Assembly (NCBI GenBank): GCA_019316985.1
Contig: CP079215.1
Location: 3,968,001 to 4,032,000, forward strand
DNA: 64,000 nt
Source of the DNA: Paraniabella defluvii
Lineage (GTDB): Bacteria > Bacteroidota > Bacteroidia > Chitinophagales > Chitinophagaceae
Reading direction: 5' to 3'
Made by a program: the position numbers and the translations under genes. Below the pieces are notes generated by a model. The model saw only the letters and a program-made list of their open reading frames with translations. It made no database searches and had not been told where the DNA came from. Positions 44,066 through 54,212 of the stretch are shown piece by piece. The number at the start of each line of letters is the position of its first letter. The first letter of the stretch is position 1.

Positions 44066-44899
44066 ATGGCTTTGAAAATAGATGCGCACCAGCATTTTTG
44101 GATTTTCGACCCGGTAAGAGATAGCTGGATCGACGACTCCATGAAAAAGATTCAAAGAGATTTTTTACCGAAAGATCTGAAACCGGTGCTGGAAGAAAAT
44201 GGATTGGATGGTTGCGTAGTGGTACAAAGTGATCAGTCGGAAGTGGAGAATCTTTTCCAGCTTACCAATGCTATACAAAACGATTTTGTGAAGGGCGTGG
44301 TGGGATGGGTAGACCTGCAGGCTAAGAATATAGAGGATAAGCTGGCGCACTACAGCTATTATAAGAAGCTGAAAGGATTCCGTCATGTATTGCAGGGAGA
44401 GAAAGACAGGGCACTGATGCTGAGAAAGAAATTTATGAACGGTATCAGCTTGTTGCATAAATACAATTATACTTATGATATACTTATTTTTCCGGATCAG
44501 CTGAAGTACGCCCTTAAGCTGGCGGCAGCTTTTCCCCGCCAGCGGTTTGTAATCGATCATATCGCGAAGCCATATATAAAAGATGGCAAAGTTGATGGCT
44601 GGAAGCAGGATATGCAAGCCCTGGCACAATTGCCCAATGTTTACTGTAAAATAAGCGGTATGGTTACGGAAGCCGACTGGAAAAAGTGGAAGCCACAGGA
44701 TTTTACGCCTTACCTGGATACGGTGGTGGGAGCTTTTGGCCCGAAGCGTATTATGTATGGAAGCGACTGGCCGGTTTGCCTGGTTGCCGGGTCTTATAAG
44801 AAAATGAAGGGTATTGTAGATGCTTATTTTTCTTCTTTTTCCGAAAATGAAAAAGCTGCGTTTTATGGCGGAAATGCTGCAAGGTTTTACAATTTATAA
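44066..44899 (+). CDS. amidohydrolase-family lactonase, likely L-fuconolactonase type
   Basis: Intact 277-residue TIM-barrel hydrolase. Metal site HxH in DAHQHFWIFD, downstream His in FVIDHIAKPYI, and MYGSDWPV near the C-terminus, the pattern of the L-fucono-1,5-lactonase/L-rhamnono-lactonase group. ATG at 44066 gives the family-typical start; an in-frame GTG at 44021 would add 15 residues in the terminator. Acts before the SDR and FAH enzymes if the pathway is fuconate oxidation. Sugar specificity cannot be read from the sequence. Confidence 0.85.
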   Translation: MALKIDAHQHFWIFDPVRDSWIDDSMKKIQRDFLPKDLKPVLEENGLDGCVVVQSDQSEVENLFQLTNAIQNDFVKGVVGWVDLQAKNIEDKLAHYSYYKKLKGFRHVLQGEKDRALMLRKKFMNGISLLHKYNYTYDILIFPDQLKYALKLAAAFPRQRFVIDHIAKPYIKDGKVDGWKQDMQALAQLPNVYCKISGMVTEADWKKWKPQDFTPYLDTVVGAFGPKRIMYGSDWPVCLVAGSYKKMKGIVDAYFSSFSENEKAAFYGGNAARFYNL

Positions 44900-44925
44900 A
44901 TCGTAACTTTATAGAAACAAAACCT

Positions 44926-45280
44926 GTGTCTACTTTAAAATTTCCGTTGTTGTATGCCGGGTCAAAAGGGGAGAAGCATTTGTATACTTTGTTTGACGGC
45001 GGGGCCAATTTATCCTGCGTTAATCCGGATAATATTGAAGATATAGCAGTGTTAGAACCGCTGGAACGTATCAGGAAGTTAGCAACAGCAAGTGAAGGAC
45101 TTTTTATTGAAGTGAAGTATGCTGTGAGGCTGGACTTCTACATCAACGATGTCTTGTTATCGGATGAGTTTTTGGTGGTACCGAATCTAAGCTACGCTTC
45201 AGAAATGGCGTATTAAACTCAATTTTGAAGATGATATGGGAGAGGTGGATCCTAAAGTTGCAAAGCTGCAGTTGATATAA
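44926..45280 (+). CDS. retropepsin-like aspartic protease domain protein, probably damaged
   Basis: About 118 residues, GTG start. Resembles small retropepsin-like proteins found in Bacteroidota: LYTLFDGGANLSCV at the active-site position (DGGA instead of the usual DTGA) and DFYINDVLLSDEFLVVPNLS. Normally VPNLS is followed by five or six residues with a hydrophobic Gly loop and then TLQKWRIKLNFE; here that loop is missing and the frame changes at 45190-45195, after which LQKWRIKLNFEDD and DPKVAKLQLI follow correctly. The tail ends at 45280. Small deletion or sequencing damage. Confidence 0.65.
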
Positions 45281-45310
45281 ATTATGAACAGCGTAATGAA
45301 CGCAATACCA

Positions 45311-45343
45311 AAAAGCCCGGCATCATTGAAATGCCGGGCTTTT
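45311..45343. terminator. bidirectional terminator between retropepsin-like gene and fabI
   Basis: AAAAGCCCGGCAT (45311-45323) and ATGCCGGGCTTTT (45331-45343) form a perfect 13-bp stem with A and T tracts on its outer sides. Confidence 0.9.
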
Positions 45344-45361
45344 CTATTAAGTAATGTTGAA

Positions 45362-46188
45362 TTATGCTTCTTCTTCGCCACCCATTGCTTCCAGCACTTT
45401 AGGGGTTACACCGGTAAAGCTGAAGCCGCCGTCATGGAAAAGATTTTGCATGGTAACATATTTAGTCAGGTCGCTGAACATTACCGCGATATAGTCAGCA
45501 CAAGCTTCTGCAGGCGCATTTCCTAAAGGACTCATTTTTTCGGCATAGTTAATAAAGCTGTCAAAACCTTTAACGCCGCTTCCTGCCGTAGTTGGGGTAG
45601 GAGACTGGGAAATGGTATTCACCCGCACTTTATTTTTTTCTCCGTAATAGTAGCCAAACATCCTGGTAACGCTTTCCAGCAGCGCCTTGGCGTCAGCCAT
45701 TTCATTATAGTCTGGAAATACACGTTGTGCAGCGATATACGTCAGCGCAATAACACTGGCATGCTCACTTAAAGCATCCAGCTCCCAGGCAGTTCGCAAA
45801 ACTTTATGCAGGCTTATAGAGGATATGTCGAAGGTTTTCTGATTCCACTCATAGTTCATTTCTGTATAGTGCTTGCCTTTGCGTACGTTAAGTCCCATAC
45901 CTACAGAATGAAGAATGAAATCGATCTTTCCGCCAAAATGTTCCATTGATTTTTCAAACAGGTTCTTCAAATCATCCAGACTGGTAACATCGGCACCAAT
46001 AACGGGCGCATTACCGCATTCTGCAGCCAATTGGTTGATGGCGCCCATGCGAAGCGCTACCGGGGCATTGGTTAATACGATTTCTGCTCCTTCAGCGTAG
46101 CATTTTGGGCGGTTTTCCATGCAATGGATTTTTCATCCAGCGCACCAAATATAATTCCCTTCTTTCCTTTTAAAAGATTATAAGCCAT
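45362..46188 (-). CDS. fabI: enoyl-[acyl-carrier-protein] reductase FabI, frameshifted
   Basis: NADH-dependent reductase that finishes each elongation round of fatty-acid synthesis. About 275 residues from ATG 46188: MAYNLLKGKKGIIFGALDEK, then SIAWKTAQKCYAEGAEIVLT. The Tyr-x6-Lys active site is in DYNEMADAKALLESV, preceded by VIALTYIAAQ. One A is missing in the minus-strand A4 run (plus 46103-46106). C-terminus GGFSFTGVTPKVLEAMGG matches the family. Confidence 0.95.
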
Positions 46189-46197
46189 AGATAAAAA

Positions 46198-47125
46198 TTA
46201 GGGGTAAATGTAAGAATGATTTTTGATTTGTAGAGAATATATAGCGGGGCCATTTGCGTCAATAAATGTTTGTAAGTTTAATAACCAGGTATTACATAAA
46301 CGTTTTGGCAGGCCGATGCCTTTTTGAGTTCTGTTATAAACCGCTTTTGTTACAAAATGCCCCAGGGCAGCTCCTACCAATACATCGCTGGCCCAGTGAC
46401 GATTATTATAAACCCGCGAAAGTGCCGTAAACGACGCAATAGAGTAGGCCACCGGAGCTACCCATTTTTATCGGGGAATTCCAGGGCAAACGCTGCAGCC
46501 AGTGTAAAGGCAATACTGGAATGCGCCGAAGGAAAAGAATTATATTTTGCTTTGGAAAACGGCAGGGCATAGTGGAAAGGAGTAGCTGATGCATCGGGCC
46601 TTTGCCTGCGAATAATATTTTTACCCGCAAAACAAATAACCGACGAAATAGCCATAGCTTTTCCTCCTCTTAATCCGATGCTTTCCACGTGTGTATTCTT
46701 TATCACTACACCGGTAGCGTAAATAGCAGGAAACACTAGCAAGCCGTATATATTACCCACAGGCTCCACTCCCGGGCCATACTACCTGTGAAGTTGTTCT
46801 GATTATGCAGGAATATGCTTTTGATCTCTTTGTCGAGAAGCATCAGGCCGCCTACACTGCCGGCGAATACAGAAAACCTCAACCAATCCTTTTTTTGCCA
46901 GTGTAAAGGGCTTGCTGCTATGGCGGCACCATCTTTTATACCGGTTACAATAAAATCTTTATTTAACTTCTCCAGTTGCTGACGAGCCGGTCGAAGGCTG
47001 TCTTCCGCAACAGATTCTTGAATTAAACTGTCTTGTGGTAAGATTTGAGCATGTATAGACGAGCTCCCAAAGTAAAGGAGCAGGGATAGAGAACAGCTGA
47101 ATAGGAACCGTGTTAAGCGAATCAC
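46198..47125 (-). CDS. PAP2-family membrane phosphatase, frameshifted
   Basis: About 308 residues. Signal-like start (MIRLTRFLFSCSLSLLLYFG), then four or five membrane helices and the three PAP2 motifs: KNIIRRQRPDAS, FPSAHSSIAFTLAAAF and SRVYNNRHWASDVLVGAALG. It may dephosphorylate lipid phosphates or undecaprenyl diphosphate. Breaks near 46465 and 46740-46745. It is 9 bases downstream of the fabI start on the same strand, but transcription runs away from fabI. Confidence 0.88.
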
Positions 47126-47146
47126 GTTTGTTATTTGGAGGGTATG

Positions 47147-47362
47147 TTAGATCGAAAGATAATCGTAAAGCAAGGCTATTGCTGTTAAGCCTCCGCCATA
47201 TATAGCCGCCATAGCGCAAAACAAGGCGAGGGCATAAAAGACCAGCCCAAAAGTACTTGAACTGGATGTAAGCTTATTGTTTAAAAAACGGTAGGTATAA
47301 ATGCCGCCGATCAGCATAATGGGTATAACGCATAAAATCAGCGTAAGCTTTAGTCCTGCCAT
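47147..47362 (-). CDS. small two-helix membrane protein, unknown
   Basis: 71 residues with two clear hydrophobic segments (LTLILCVIPIMLIGGIY and FGLVFYALALFCAMAAIYGG). It begins 12 bases after the recN stop, on the same strand, so it is co-transcribed with recN. No recognised family. Confidence 0.6.
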   Translation of the reverse strand: MAGLKLTLILCVIPIMLIGGIYTYRFLNNKLTSSSSTFGLVFYALALFCAMAAIYGGGLTAIALLYDYLSI

Positions 47363-47373
47363 TTATGAAGAGT

Positions 47374-49023
47374 TTAATTTTGAACCATTTCCTGGCATTT
47401 TCCAGCGCTGCAGCGGTAGGTTTTTCTCCGCTTAGCATCTGGGCAATGGCAGTAATACGTTCATCGGTGCTTAATTGCCTGATGTTGGTTTTTACCTTTT
47501 CGTTTACCAATTCTTTATATACAAAAAAATGAGCGTCAGCTTTCCCGGCAATTTGTGGCTGGTGTGTAATACAGATCACCTGCCGGTTGGCAGCCAGTTT
47601 CTTCATAATAATACCCACCTGTTTGGCGGCCTCGCCCGAAATACCGGTATCTATCTCATCAAAAATCAACGTAGGCAGGTCCATTTTTTCTGCTACCAGG
47701 CTTTTTACGCAAAGCATTAACCGGCTTAACTCACCTCCGCTGGCTACTTTATTAACGGGTTTAAACTGGCCACTTTTATTGGCATCAAATAAAAATTCTA
47801 TTGCATCAATGCCGTTATTAGAAGGTGCCTGTTGTAGCATAGAAACCTGTAGCCGTGCATTAGGCATACCTACCTGCACCAATGACTGATTCACGTTTTC
47901 TCGAAGGCAGGCAGCTGCTTTTTGCGGGCCTGCGATATCTTTTCGCCCAGCAGCAGTACTTTTTGTGGTGGTTGGCAACCTGTGCTTCCAGGAAGCTATA
48001 TTTTCGGCAATGTTAAGAACGGCATCCAGTTTTTCTTCCAGCTGTTGCTGAATGGCCAACAATTCATTGGTAGATTGTACCCCATGCTTTTTCTGCAATT
48101 TATAACCTGCCGACATCCGTTCATTCAATTCTTCAATCTTTTCCGCGTCATAATTGATATGATCATTCAACCGTTCCAATTCGGCTGCAATATCGCTTAG
48201 CTCAATCTGGGCGCTTTGAAGCCTGCTGTTAATCTCCGGCAGATCTTTATGAAAGCCCGTGTAACTGTTTAATAAATTGGAAAGGCTTTTCAATTGCTGT
48301 GTAATAGGTTGCTCGCCTTCGGCAAGCTCGCCACAAACACGGTTCAATGTTGTTTTAATGCCTTCAGCATTGGATAACATTTTTAATTCTGCCTCAATAT
48401 TTTCCAACTCGTTTTCTCTCAAACTCAATGCCGCCAGCTCATCGTATTGAAAACGGTTATAATCGCTTTCTTTTTCAAACTGTAGTTGCTGCTGCTGCAA
48501 CAGCGCCAGTTCCTTCTCTGTTTGTTTCCAGAGCTGGAAGCTTTTTTATAATCTGTCAGTGCTTCATGGGTGTCTGCCAGTGCATCCACCACATCTACCT
48601 GGAAGTTGTTGTCGCCAATAGACAGTGTATCGAACTGTTGATGTAAATCTACCAGCAATTCACTCAGGCTTTGCAGTTGTGAAAGATTAACAGGCGTGTC
48701 GTTAATAAAAGCCCTGCTTTTCCCATTAGGGGCTATTTCCCGCCTTACCACCAGTTGAGATTGGTCGTCCAGGTCGTTTTCTGCAAGAAAACATTTTACC
48801 ACTTCGTTACCTTCGGCCAGGAAATGACCCTCGATGACGCATTTTTTTCCTTATTCACCAGGGAAGAAATTTCAGCACGTTCTCCTAATATCAGGTTCAA
48901 TGCCCCGATAATAATAGATTTCCCGGCACCGGTTTCCCCTGTTATAATATTCATGCCACCGGAAAAATCAATCTCCAGCGCATCGATAATTGCATAGTTC
49001 TGTATAGATAAATGTTGCAGCAC
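47374..49023 (-). CDS. recN: DNA repair protein RecN, frameshifted
   Basis: About 550 residues, SMC-like ATPase for double-strand break repair. Walker A GETGAGKS at 29-36, [18 protein letters not shown] start, central coiled coils ([15 protein letters not shown]), Walker [20 protein letters not shown] and [20 protein letters not shown]-terminus restored to ALENAREMVQN by adding one G near 47395, so the stop is at 47374. Other breaks near 48800, 48540 and 47905. Has its own promoter at 49028-49057. Confidence 0.93.
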
Positions 49024-49027
49024 AGGG

Positions 49028-49057
49028 CAAATTTAGTGGATAAGCCCATTTCCCAAA
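49028..49057 (-). promoter_or_regulatory. Bacteroidota-type promoter for recN
   Basis: Minus-strand TTTG (49057-49054), 18 bases, TAAATTTG (49035-49028); recN starts at 49023, so the leader is minimal. Confidence 0.7.
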
Positions 49058-49094
49058 CAGGATGACGTATTTTTAGTTCTTTAATTATTTTTTA

Positions 49095-49496
49095 TTGACT
49101 ACGCAGATTCATATTAACGGCTATCGCATAAAAGTGCATTTGAAGCCATATTCTGTTCACCTGGTGAGCAATTACGATTTAATGGACGCGATGGGTGAGA
49201 GTTGGAGGAATATAGAAATGCTCTGCCGGAAGGCGCTTGATCTGCACAGGCAGCAATTTAAAACATCCCTTAAGCTGCCACTTAATTCCTTCATTATAGA
49301 AGTGTTAGGGCACGCATATGCGTACAAGATTTTGTTACAGTTAAGAAAGCGTTTTGATTGGCCGGTTTTCCGGAAATTTTCATTTAATGCCTGTAATATC
49401 GACTGCGGCGACCGGGCGCATGATAGCAATCGTTGGTTCTGGGATATGCTGGGCTTTTTAAAACCTGTTATGTTTTTACGTGTTCCTGAACATTAA
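49095..49496 (+). CDS. hypothetical protein, 133 residues
   Basis: TTG start proposed at 49095 (no in-frame ATG near the front). The reading MTTQIHINGYRIKVHLKPYS then LMDAMGESWRNIEMLCRKAL has normal codon pattern and no low-complexity bias. Ends FLKPVMFLRVPEH. I recognise no domain; may be a small cytoplasmic protein. Sits between recN and a structured intergenic region. Confidence 0.5.
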   Translation: MTTQIHINGYRIKVHLKPYSVHLVSNYDLMDAMGESWRNIEMLCRKALDLHRQQFKTSLKLPLNSFIIEVLGHAYAYKILLQLRKRFDWPVFRKFSFNACNIDCGDRAHDSNRWFWDMLGFLKPVMFLRVPEH

Positions 49497-49498
49497 GT

Positions 49499-49670
49499 AG
49501 GGGCTCCTGTTTTGACAGGGTTTCCGGTTGTTGCCCTGTAAAACCCCGGAGCGTATTAAAACGCAAGCGGGGAGCTGTGCCAGGGAAAACTGCTTGAGGG
49601 AACCTTTTAGTAGGATTTAACGATGTTCATTGTTTCCTTCGTCTTTCCAAGAATCGGAAAGCATCGCGCC
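49499..49670 (+). ncRNA. candidate structured RNA, no known family
   Basis: A nested hairpin spans 49503-49552: GCTCC/GGAGC outside, TTTT/AAAA next, then ACAGGG/CCCTGT with a 13-base loop. A second one spans 49621-49666: CGATG/CATCG outside and CTTTCC/GGAAAG inside its 3' side. I checked for a tmRNA (similar GGGGCT start) but found no tag frame or tRNA-like 3' end. No protein gene fits this gap. Confidence 0.35.
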
Positions 49671-49789
49671 CGGAGCTGCCGGTTTACAAGGTTACAGGGA
49701 GGCTTATTTTCCACCGTTTTAATATACTTCAAACAATTGGTATATATTAGCTTATTGTATTAAACTTTAACAGCTTTTATCGGTAAAAG

Positions 49790-50211
49790 ATGAAGATAGC
49801 AATCATAAACGGCCCTAATTTAAACCTGTTGGGGCAAAGAGAGCCCGGCATTTACGGCGCACAGGGGTTTGATTCTTTTTAGAAACTTTAAAGGACCGGT
49901 TCCGGGATGTAGAGTTGCACTATTTTCAAAGCAATATTGAAGGAGAGCTGGTGGATGCGCTGCAACGTTTTGGAAATGAAGTTGACGGTATTGTATTAAA
50001 CCCTGCTGCTTACACGCATACCTCGGTTGCAATAGGCGATTGTATTGCGGCCATTAAGGCTCCGGTTATAGAAGTGCATATCAGTAATGTACATGCAAGG
50101 GAAGAATTCAGAAAATTATCGCATGTAAGTGCGAAGGCCGCCGGAACTATTTGCGGATTAGGATTAGATGGCTATAGACTGGCTATCGAGCATCTTGTGC
50201 AAATACGATAA
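49790..50211 (+). CDS. aroQ: type II 3-dehydroquinate dehydratase, frameshifted
   Basis: About 140 residues; dehydrates 3-dehydroquinate to 3-dehydroshikimate in the shikimate route. NGPNLNLLGQREPGIYG at the N-terminus with the catalytic Tyr, then NPAAYTHTSVAIGD and EVHISNVHAREEFR with the catalytic His. One T is missing in the T5 run at 49876-49880 (DSFLETLKDRF is then continuous). Confidence 0.94.
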
Positions 50212-50260
50212 TCTGGCTTAAAAAGGCCTGGTATAATCCCATAACATTAAAAAAACAACG

Positions 50261-51491
50261 ATGCAGCCTGGTAGTAAACCTGTCTCTATTTTTAACCTTA
50301 CGGTTATTGTAGCCGCGTTAGGCTATTTTGTTGATATATACGATTTGTTGCTTTTTGGTATTATCCGTATCCCCAGCTTGCGTGAAATGGGACTAACGCC
50401 CGACCAGATCACCACCGACGGTGAGAGCATCCTTTCCTGGCAAATGTTCGGGTTAATGCTGGGTGGTATTTTATGGGGCATTGTTGGCGATAAAAAGGAA
50501 GATCGAGTGTATTGTTCGGTTCTATATTGCTGTATTCACTCGGAAATATTGCCAATGGTTTTGTACAAACAGTAGAGCAATATAAGTGGATCCGTTTTGT
50601 AGCCGGCATTGGTCTTGCGGGCGAGCTGGGTGCCGGTATCACGTTAGTGGCCGAACTGTTGCCCAAAGAAAACGGGGATCGGCACTTCCATAGTAGCCGG
50701 TTTTGGAATAACCGGTGCGGTAGTTGCGTTTTTATCAAAGAAAATTTTCACTGGCGTACCTGTTATTTTATTGGGGTGGATTAGGCCTTGCTTTATTACT
50801 GCTCAGGGTATCAGTATTAGAGTCTGGCATGTTCCGGGAAATGAAAGAAAAAGCTGTAAAACGCGGGCAGATTTTTATGCTGCTAAACAACCGGGAGAGG
50901 TTGATTCGTTACCTGCAAAGTATCTTGATAGGGGTTCCTACCTGGCTGGTAATCGGTATACTGGTTACTTTTAGCAAGGAGTTTGCCAGGGAGTTTGGTA
51001 TAGCAGAAGAAATAGATCCTGGCAAGTCAATTATGTTTGCTTATGCCGGTTTGGCTGTAGGTGATGTTACTATAGGACTGGTAAGCCAGTGGCTGAAGAG
51101 CCGTAAAAAGGCCCTGTATGTTTTTTATGCCATCACTGCGTTATTTATGGTGTTGTACTTTACCCTCCAGTGGAACGGGAGTGCTTCCATGATGTACTTT
51201 CTTTGCGCCGCCCTGGGCTTTGGGTCGGGGTTCTGGGCCATTTTTGTAACTATTGGTGCCGAGCAGTTTGGTACCAACCTCCGGGCCACTGCAGCTACTA
51301 CTATTCCTAATATGGTTAGAGGAACCGTGCCGCTGATGCTAATGCTTTTTCAGTTTTTGAGAAGCTTACCTGGAGTAGGGTATATTAATGGAGGCATCTA
51401 TACTTGTATTATTGTTTTTGCTATATGCAGCATAGCTGTACTTACCTCCAAAGAAACCTTTCACAAAGATCTGAATTATGAAGAGGCATAG
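50261..51491 (+). CDS. MFS transporter, frameshifted
   Basis: About 411 residues with about 12 membrane helices, start MQPGSKPVSIFNLTVIVAAL. The MFS loop motif GIVGDKKGRSSVLFGSILLY is visible after repair near 50508. Further breaks near 50680 and 50770. C-terminal half FGIAEEIDPGKSIMFAYAGL and RATAATTIPNMVRGTVPLML is intact. The GILWGIVGDKKGR type and length suggest a metabolite/proton symporter; substrate unknown. Confidence 0.83.
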
Positions 51492-51514
51492 GAGTGTGGA
51501 AAATAATGAATGGT

Positions 51515-51555
51515 GAATAGTAAATAGGGAATAGTAAATAGTAAATAGGGAATGG
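51515..51555. repeat. short AT-rich tandem repeat in an intergenic gap
   Basis: Units of AGTAAATAGGGAAT and shorter AATAGTAAAT repeat about three times between two convergent genes. Low complexity; no clear function. Confidence 0.6.
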
Positions 51556-51564
51556 GGATAGGAG

Positions 51565-52542
51565 CTAGCCGTTACAAAAATCAACTATTTCTTTTTCATT
51601 GATATCGTTCATACACTTAAAATGACGGAGCGGACATTTTGCCAGGCCGTATTTGGAGCAGGGGCGGCAACTAAGGTGTACACCTGAGATTAAGGCCTTG
51701 TCAATTTTATAGGGTTGAACACCCAGTAATTCCGGAACTGTACTGCCCCATATTGATGCAATGGGTTTATTAAAAGCTTCTGCAATATGGGTGAGCCCTG
51801 TATCAAAGCCAATAATGGATGCGGCTCTTGATACCAGAAAAACCGACTCATCGAGGCTGGTTGCGCCACAGGCGTTGTAAACGTTTTTGCCAACAGCTGC
51901 TGCAACCATTGCTCCGTTTTCTTTTACATCATTTCCACCCAGCAATACTACAGGACGGTTCAACTGCCTGCAAACAGAGATGATCTTCTCATTGGGCATG
52001 CGTTTGGTAAAATGGGCAGCGCCGATGATAAAACCTACATACCCGTTATGGTGAGTTGCGGGCAAAAGCGTAGTGATGTCATAACTGTTTTTGATAAAGT
52101 AATCAATAGGCTTATTATCGTTCACAATACCCAGAGGGGCGGCCGCTTTCAAATACCGGTCTACCAGGTGTACCGGCGGAACCAGCTGCTTTCTTAATTT
52201 AAGACTTAACCACTTGAGTAAGGTTTGTTTATTATAGGTATAGGACCTGATACCAGTTCTAAGCTTAATAATGCGGGTTCTCAGGTTACTATGCAGGTCT
52301 ATAATACAATCGTATTTTTCGGCTTTGATCTCAGCAATGGTGTCGTTGAGCTTTTCTTTTAATAATAGCAATTTATCGAGATAAGGGTTACCCTCATAAA
52401 TATATTTAAACTGCGGCTTGGTAATGAAATGAACCTCGGCATCCGGTAATTGCTGCTTTAAACAACGTACTACGGGCGTGGTGTAGATGACATCGCCCAG
52501 CGAACTGAAACGGATAACCAGTATTTTTAGCGGGGAAGACAA
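51565..52542 (-). CDS. glycosyltransferase family 9 (LPS heptosyltransferase-like)
   Basis: Intact 325-residue transferase. N-terminal KILVIRFSSLGDVIYTTPVV and C-terminal nucleotide-sugar site IIGFDTGLTHIAEAFNKPIA, then WGSTVPELLG. GT9 enzymes move heptose from ADP-heptose onto lipid A core. Directly upstream on the same strand are rfaE2 and rfaE1, the ADP-heptose donor genes, so the three form one LPS-core unit. Confidence 0.93.
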   Translation of the reverse strand: MSSPLKILVIRFSSLGDVIYTTPVVRCLKQQLPDAEVHFITKPQFKYIYEGNPYLDKLLLLKEKLNDTIAEIKAEKYDCIIDLHSNLRTRIIKLRTGIRSYTYNKQTLLKWLSLKLRKQLVPPVHLVDRYLKAAAPLGIVNDNKPIDYFIKNSYDITTLLPATHHNGYVGFIIGAAHFTKRMPNEKIISVCRQLNRPVVLLGGNDVKENGAMVAAAVGKNVYNACGATSLDESVFLVSRAASIIGFDTGLTHIAEAFNKPIASIWGSTVPELLGVQPYKIDKALISGVHLSCRPCSKYGLAKCPLRHFKCMNDINEKEIVDFCNG

Positions 52543-52622
52543 GAGATATGGAATTTAGATATTAGATGCCGGACACTTGATGCCGGATGCCTGCTGCCTG
52601 ATATTTGGCCCGGGTCTGGCAT

Positions 52623-53125
52623 TTATTCATTCTTTATTTTATTAATGATGGCAGTGGTGGAAAGTCCCTGTACAAAGGGCATGATCTTTACTTCGCCGCC
52701 ATTGGCTATTACTTCTTTAGCGCCTACTATAGTATCAATATTATAGTCGGCAGACTTCACCAGCACATCGGGCAATAGGGCTTCAATAAGTTTAATAGGG
52801 GTGTCGTCGTGAAAAAGAACCACCATGTCTACAAATTGTAATGCGGCCAGGAGCTGCGCCCTGTCGTGCTCGCCAATAATAGGGCGGGTGTCACCCTTTA
52901 ATCGTTTTACAGAAGCATCTGCATTGAGGCCAATGATCAGCCTATCCCCGTTGGCGCTTGCATGGGTTAGTGACTTAACATGACCTGCATGCAGGATATC
53001 AAAAACGCCATTGGTAAAAACAACTTTTGTTTTTCTTCTTTCCATTTGTTCCGTAGCGCTACAGCGTCTTCAAGGGAAAGGATTTTGTTTGCAACAGCTG
53101 CTTCAACCCTGTTATTCGTGCTCAT
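52623..53125 (-). CDS. rfaE2: D-glycero-beta-D-manno-heptose 1-phosphate adenylyltransferase, frameshifted
   Basis: About 168 residues. Cytidylyltransferase-like HxGH motif in FTNGVFDILHAGHVKSL, then IIGLNADASVKRLKG. Makes ADP-heptose. The start is ATG 53125 (MSTNNRVEAAVANKILSLED), which overlaps the rfaE1 stop by 14 bases. A missing A in the minus-strand A5 run (plus 53030-53034) joins NKWKEEKTKVVFTNGVFD. Confidence 0.93.
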
Positions 53126-54074
53126 CTACTAAAGATAATATTTCATTAATAGTAACAGCTACACTTCCAACTTTACTTACAGCAATAGCTGCGGCATAGT
53201 TAGCGAGTTCGCAAGCTGTGGTTAATTCTAATCCGCAGGCTACAAAATATCCCAATGAAGCGAAAACCGTATCGCCGGCGCCGGTAACGTCAAAAACTTC
53301 CCTTGCTTTAACAGGAAAGTCCAGATGCGATTTCCTGGAGATAAGAGACAACCCTTCCTCGGAGCGGGTTACTACCAGGTATTGTGATCGGGTTTTTGTA
53401 ATTAATTTCCTGGCTGCTTTTACTAATTGATCATTTGTTTCAATTTTTTCAGTAACAGTAGCTTCGGCCAGTTCTCTTTTGTTGGGTTTGATCAGCCATG
53501 CACCTGCGTACTTTTCATAATGTAATCCTTTAGGATCCACCATTACTTTTTTACCAGCCTCATGGCAAAGTTGCAGAAGCTTTTGCGTAAAACTATAGGT
53601 TAATAAACCTTTATTATAATCCGAGAGCATTACCAGGTCTGTATGCCTGAGTTGGGCCTTTAACTTATTCAGTAACCGGGTTTCAATAATTTCAGGAATC
53701 TCTGCGGTTGTTTCCCTGTCTACACGTAATAGCTGGTGGGTGCCCGCTATGATGCGGGTTTTTAAAGTAGTAGGCCTGTATTTGTCTGTTACTACCCCGC
53801 TGGTCTCTATCTTTTCTTTTTTAACTGGTCCAGTACGGTAGATGCAACGGGGTCGTTGCCGATGACGCCGCACATAGAAACTTTTGCGTTGAGTTTATAC
53901 AGGTTTTGGGCAACGTTGGCGGCTCCGCCCAGGGTAATGGTTTCATTTTTAACGCTTACAACCGGAACGGGGCTTCCGGTGAAATGCGGCTGGCCGACCC
54001 CAAACATAGCGATCGGCCATAATATCGCCTATTACCAGGATATGTGGTTGCTTTTTGGCGCCTGAAAGCAACAT
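53112..54074 (-). CDS. rfaE1: D-glycero-beta-D-manno-heptose-7-phosphate kinase, frameshifted
   Basis: About 322 residues, PfkB/ribokinase family. N-terminus HILVIGDIMADRYVWGS, substrate loop ETITLGGAANVAQNLYKLNA, and catalytic block DVTGAGDTVFASLGYFVACG. Breaks near 53995, 53965 and 53815 are fixed by single bases. In many bacteria this kinase and the next adenylyltransferase are one fused HldE protein; here they are two overlapping genes. Confidence 0.93.
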
Positions 54075-54212
54075 TATTTCTTTTTATTAATCATGTTTCA
54101 AAATAGTGGCGCTAAAATACTGCTTTTGACAAAAGGCCCAATTCATAAATAAAAGATAAAAATACTCCGGAGTAAAAAGGAAAAGCTAATTTTAATATTC
54201 ATAAATTAATAT

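Noticed and set aside
49499..49670. tmRNA
   Set aside because: The GGGGCT start is similar, but there is no tag reading frame and no tRNA-like 3' end.
51515..51555. CRISPR array
   Set aside because: Units are contiguous, AT-rich and without spacers; nothing else in the window resembles a CRISPR.
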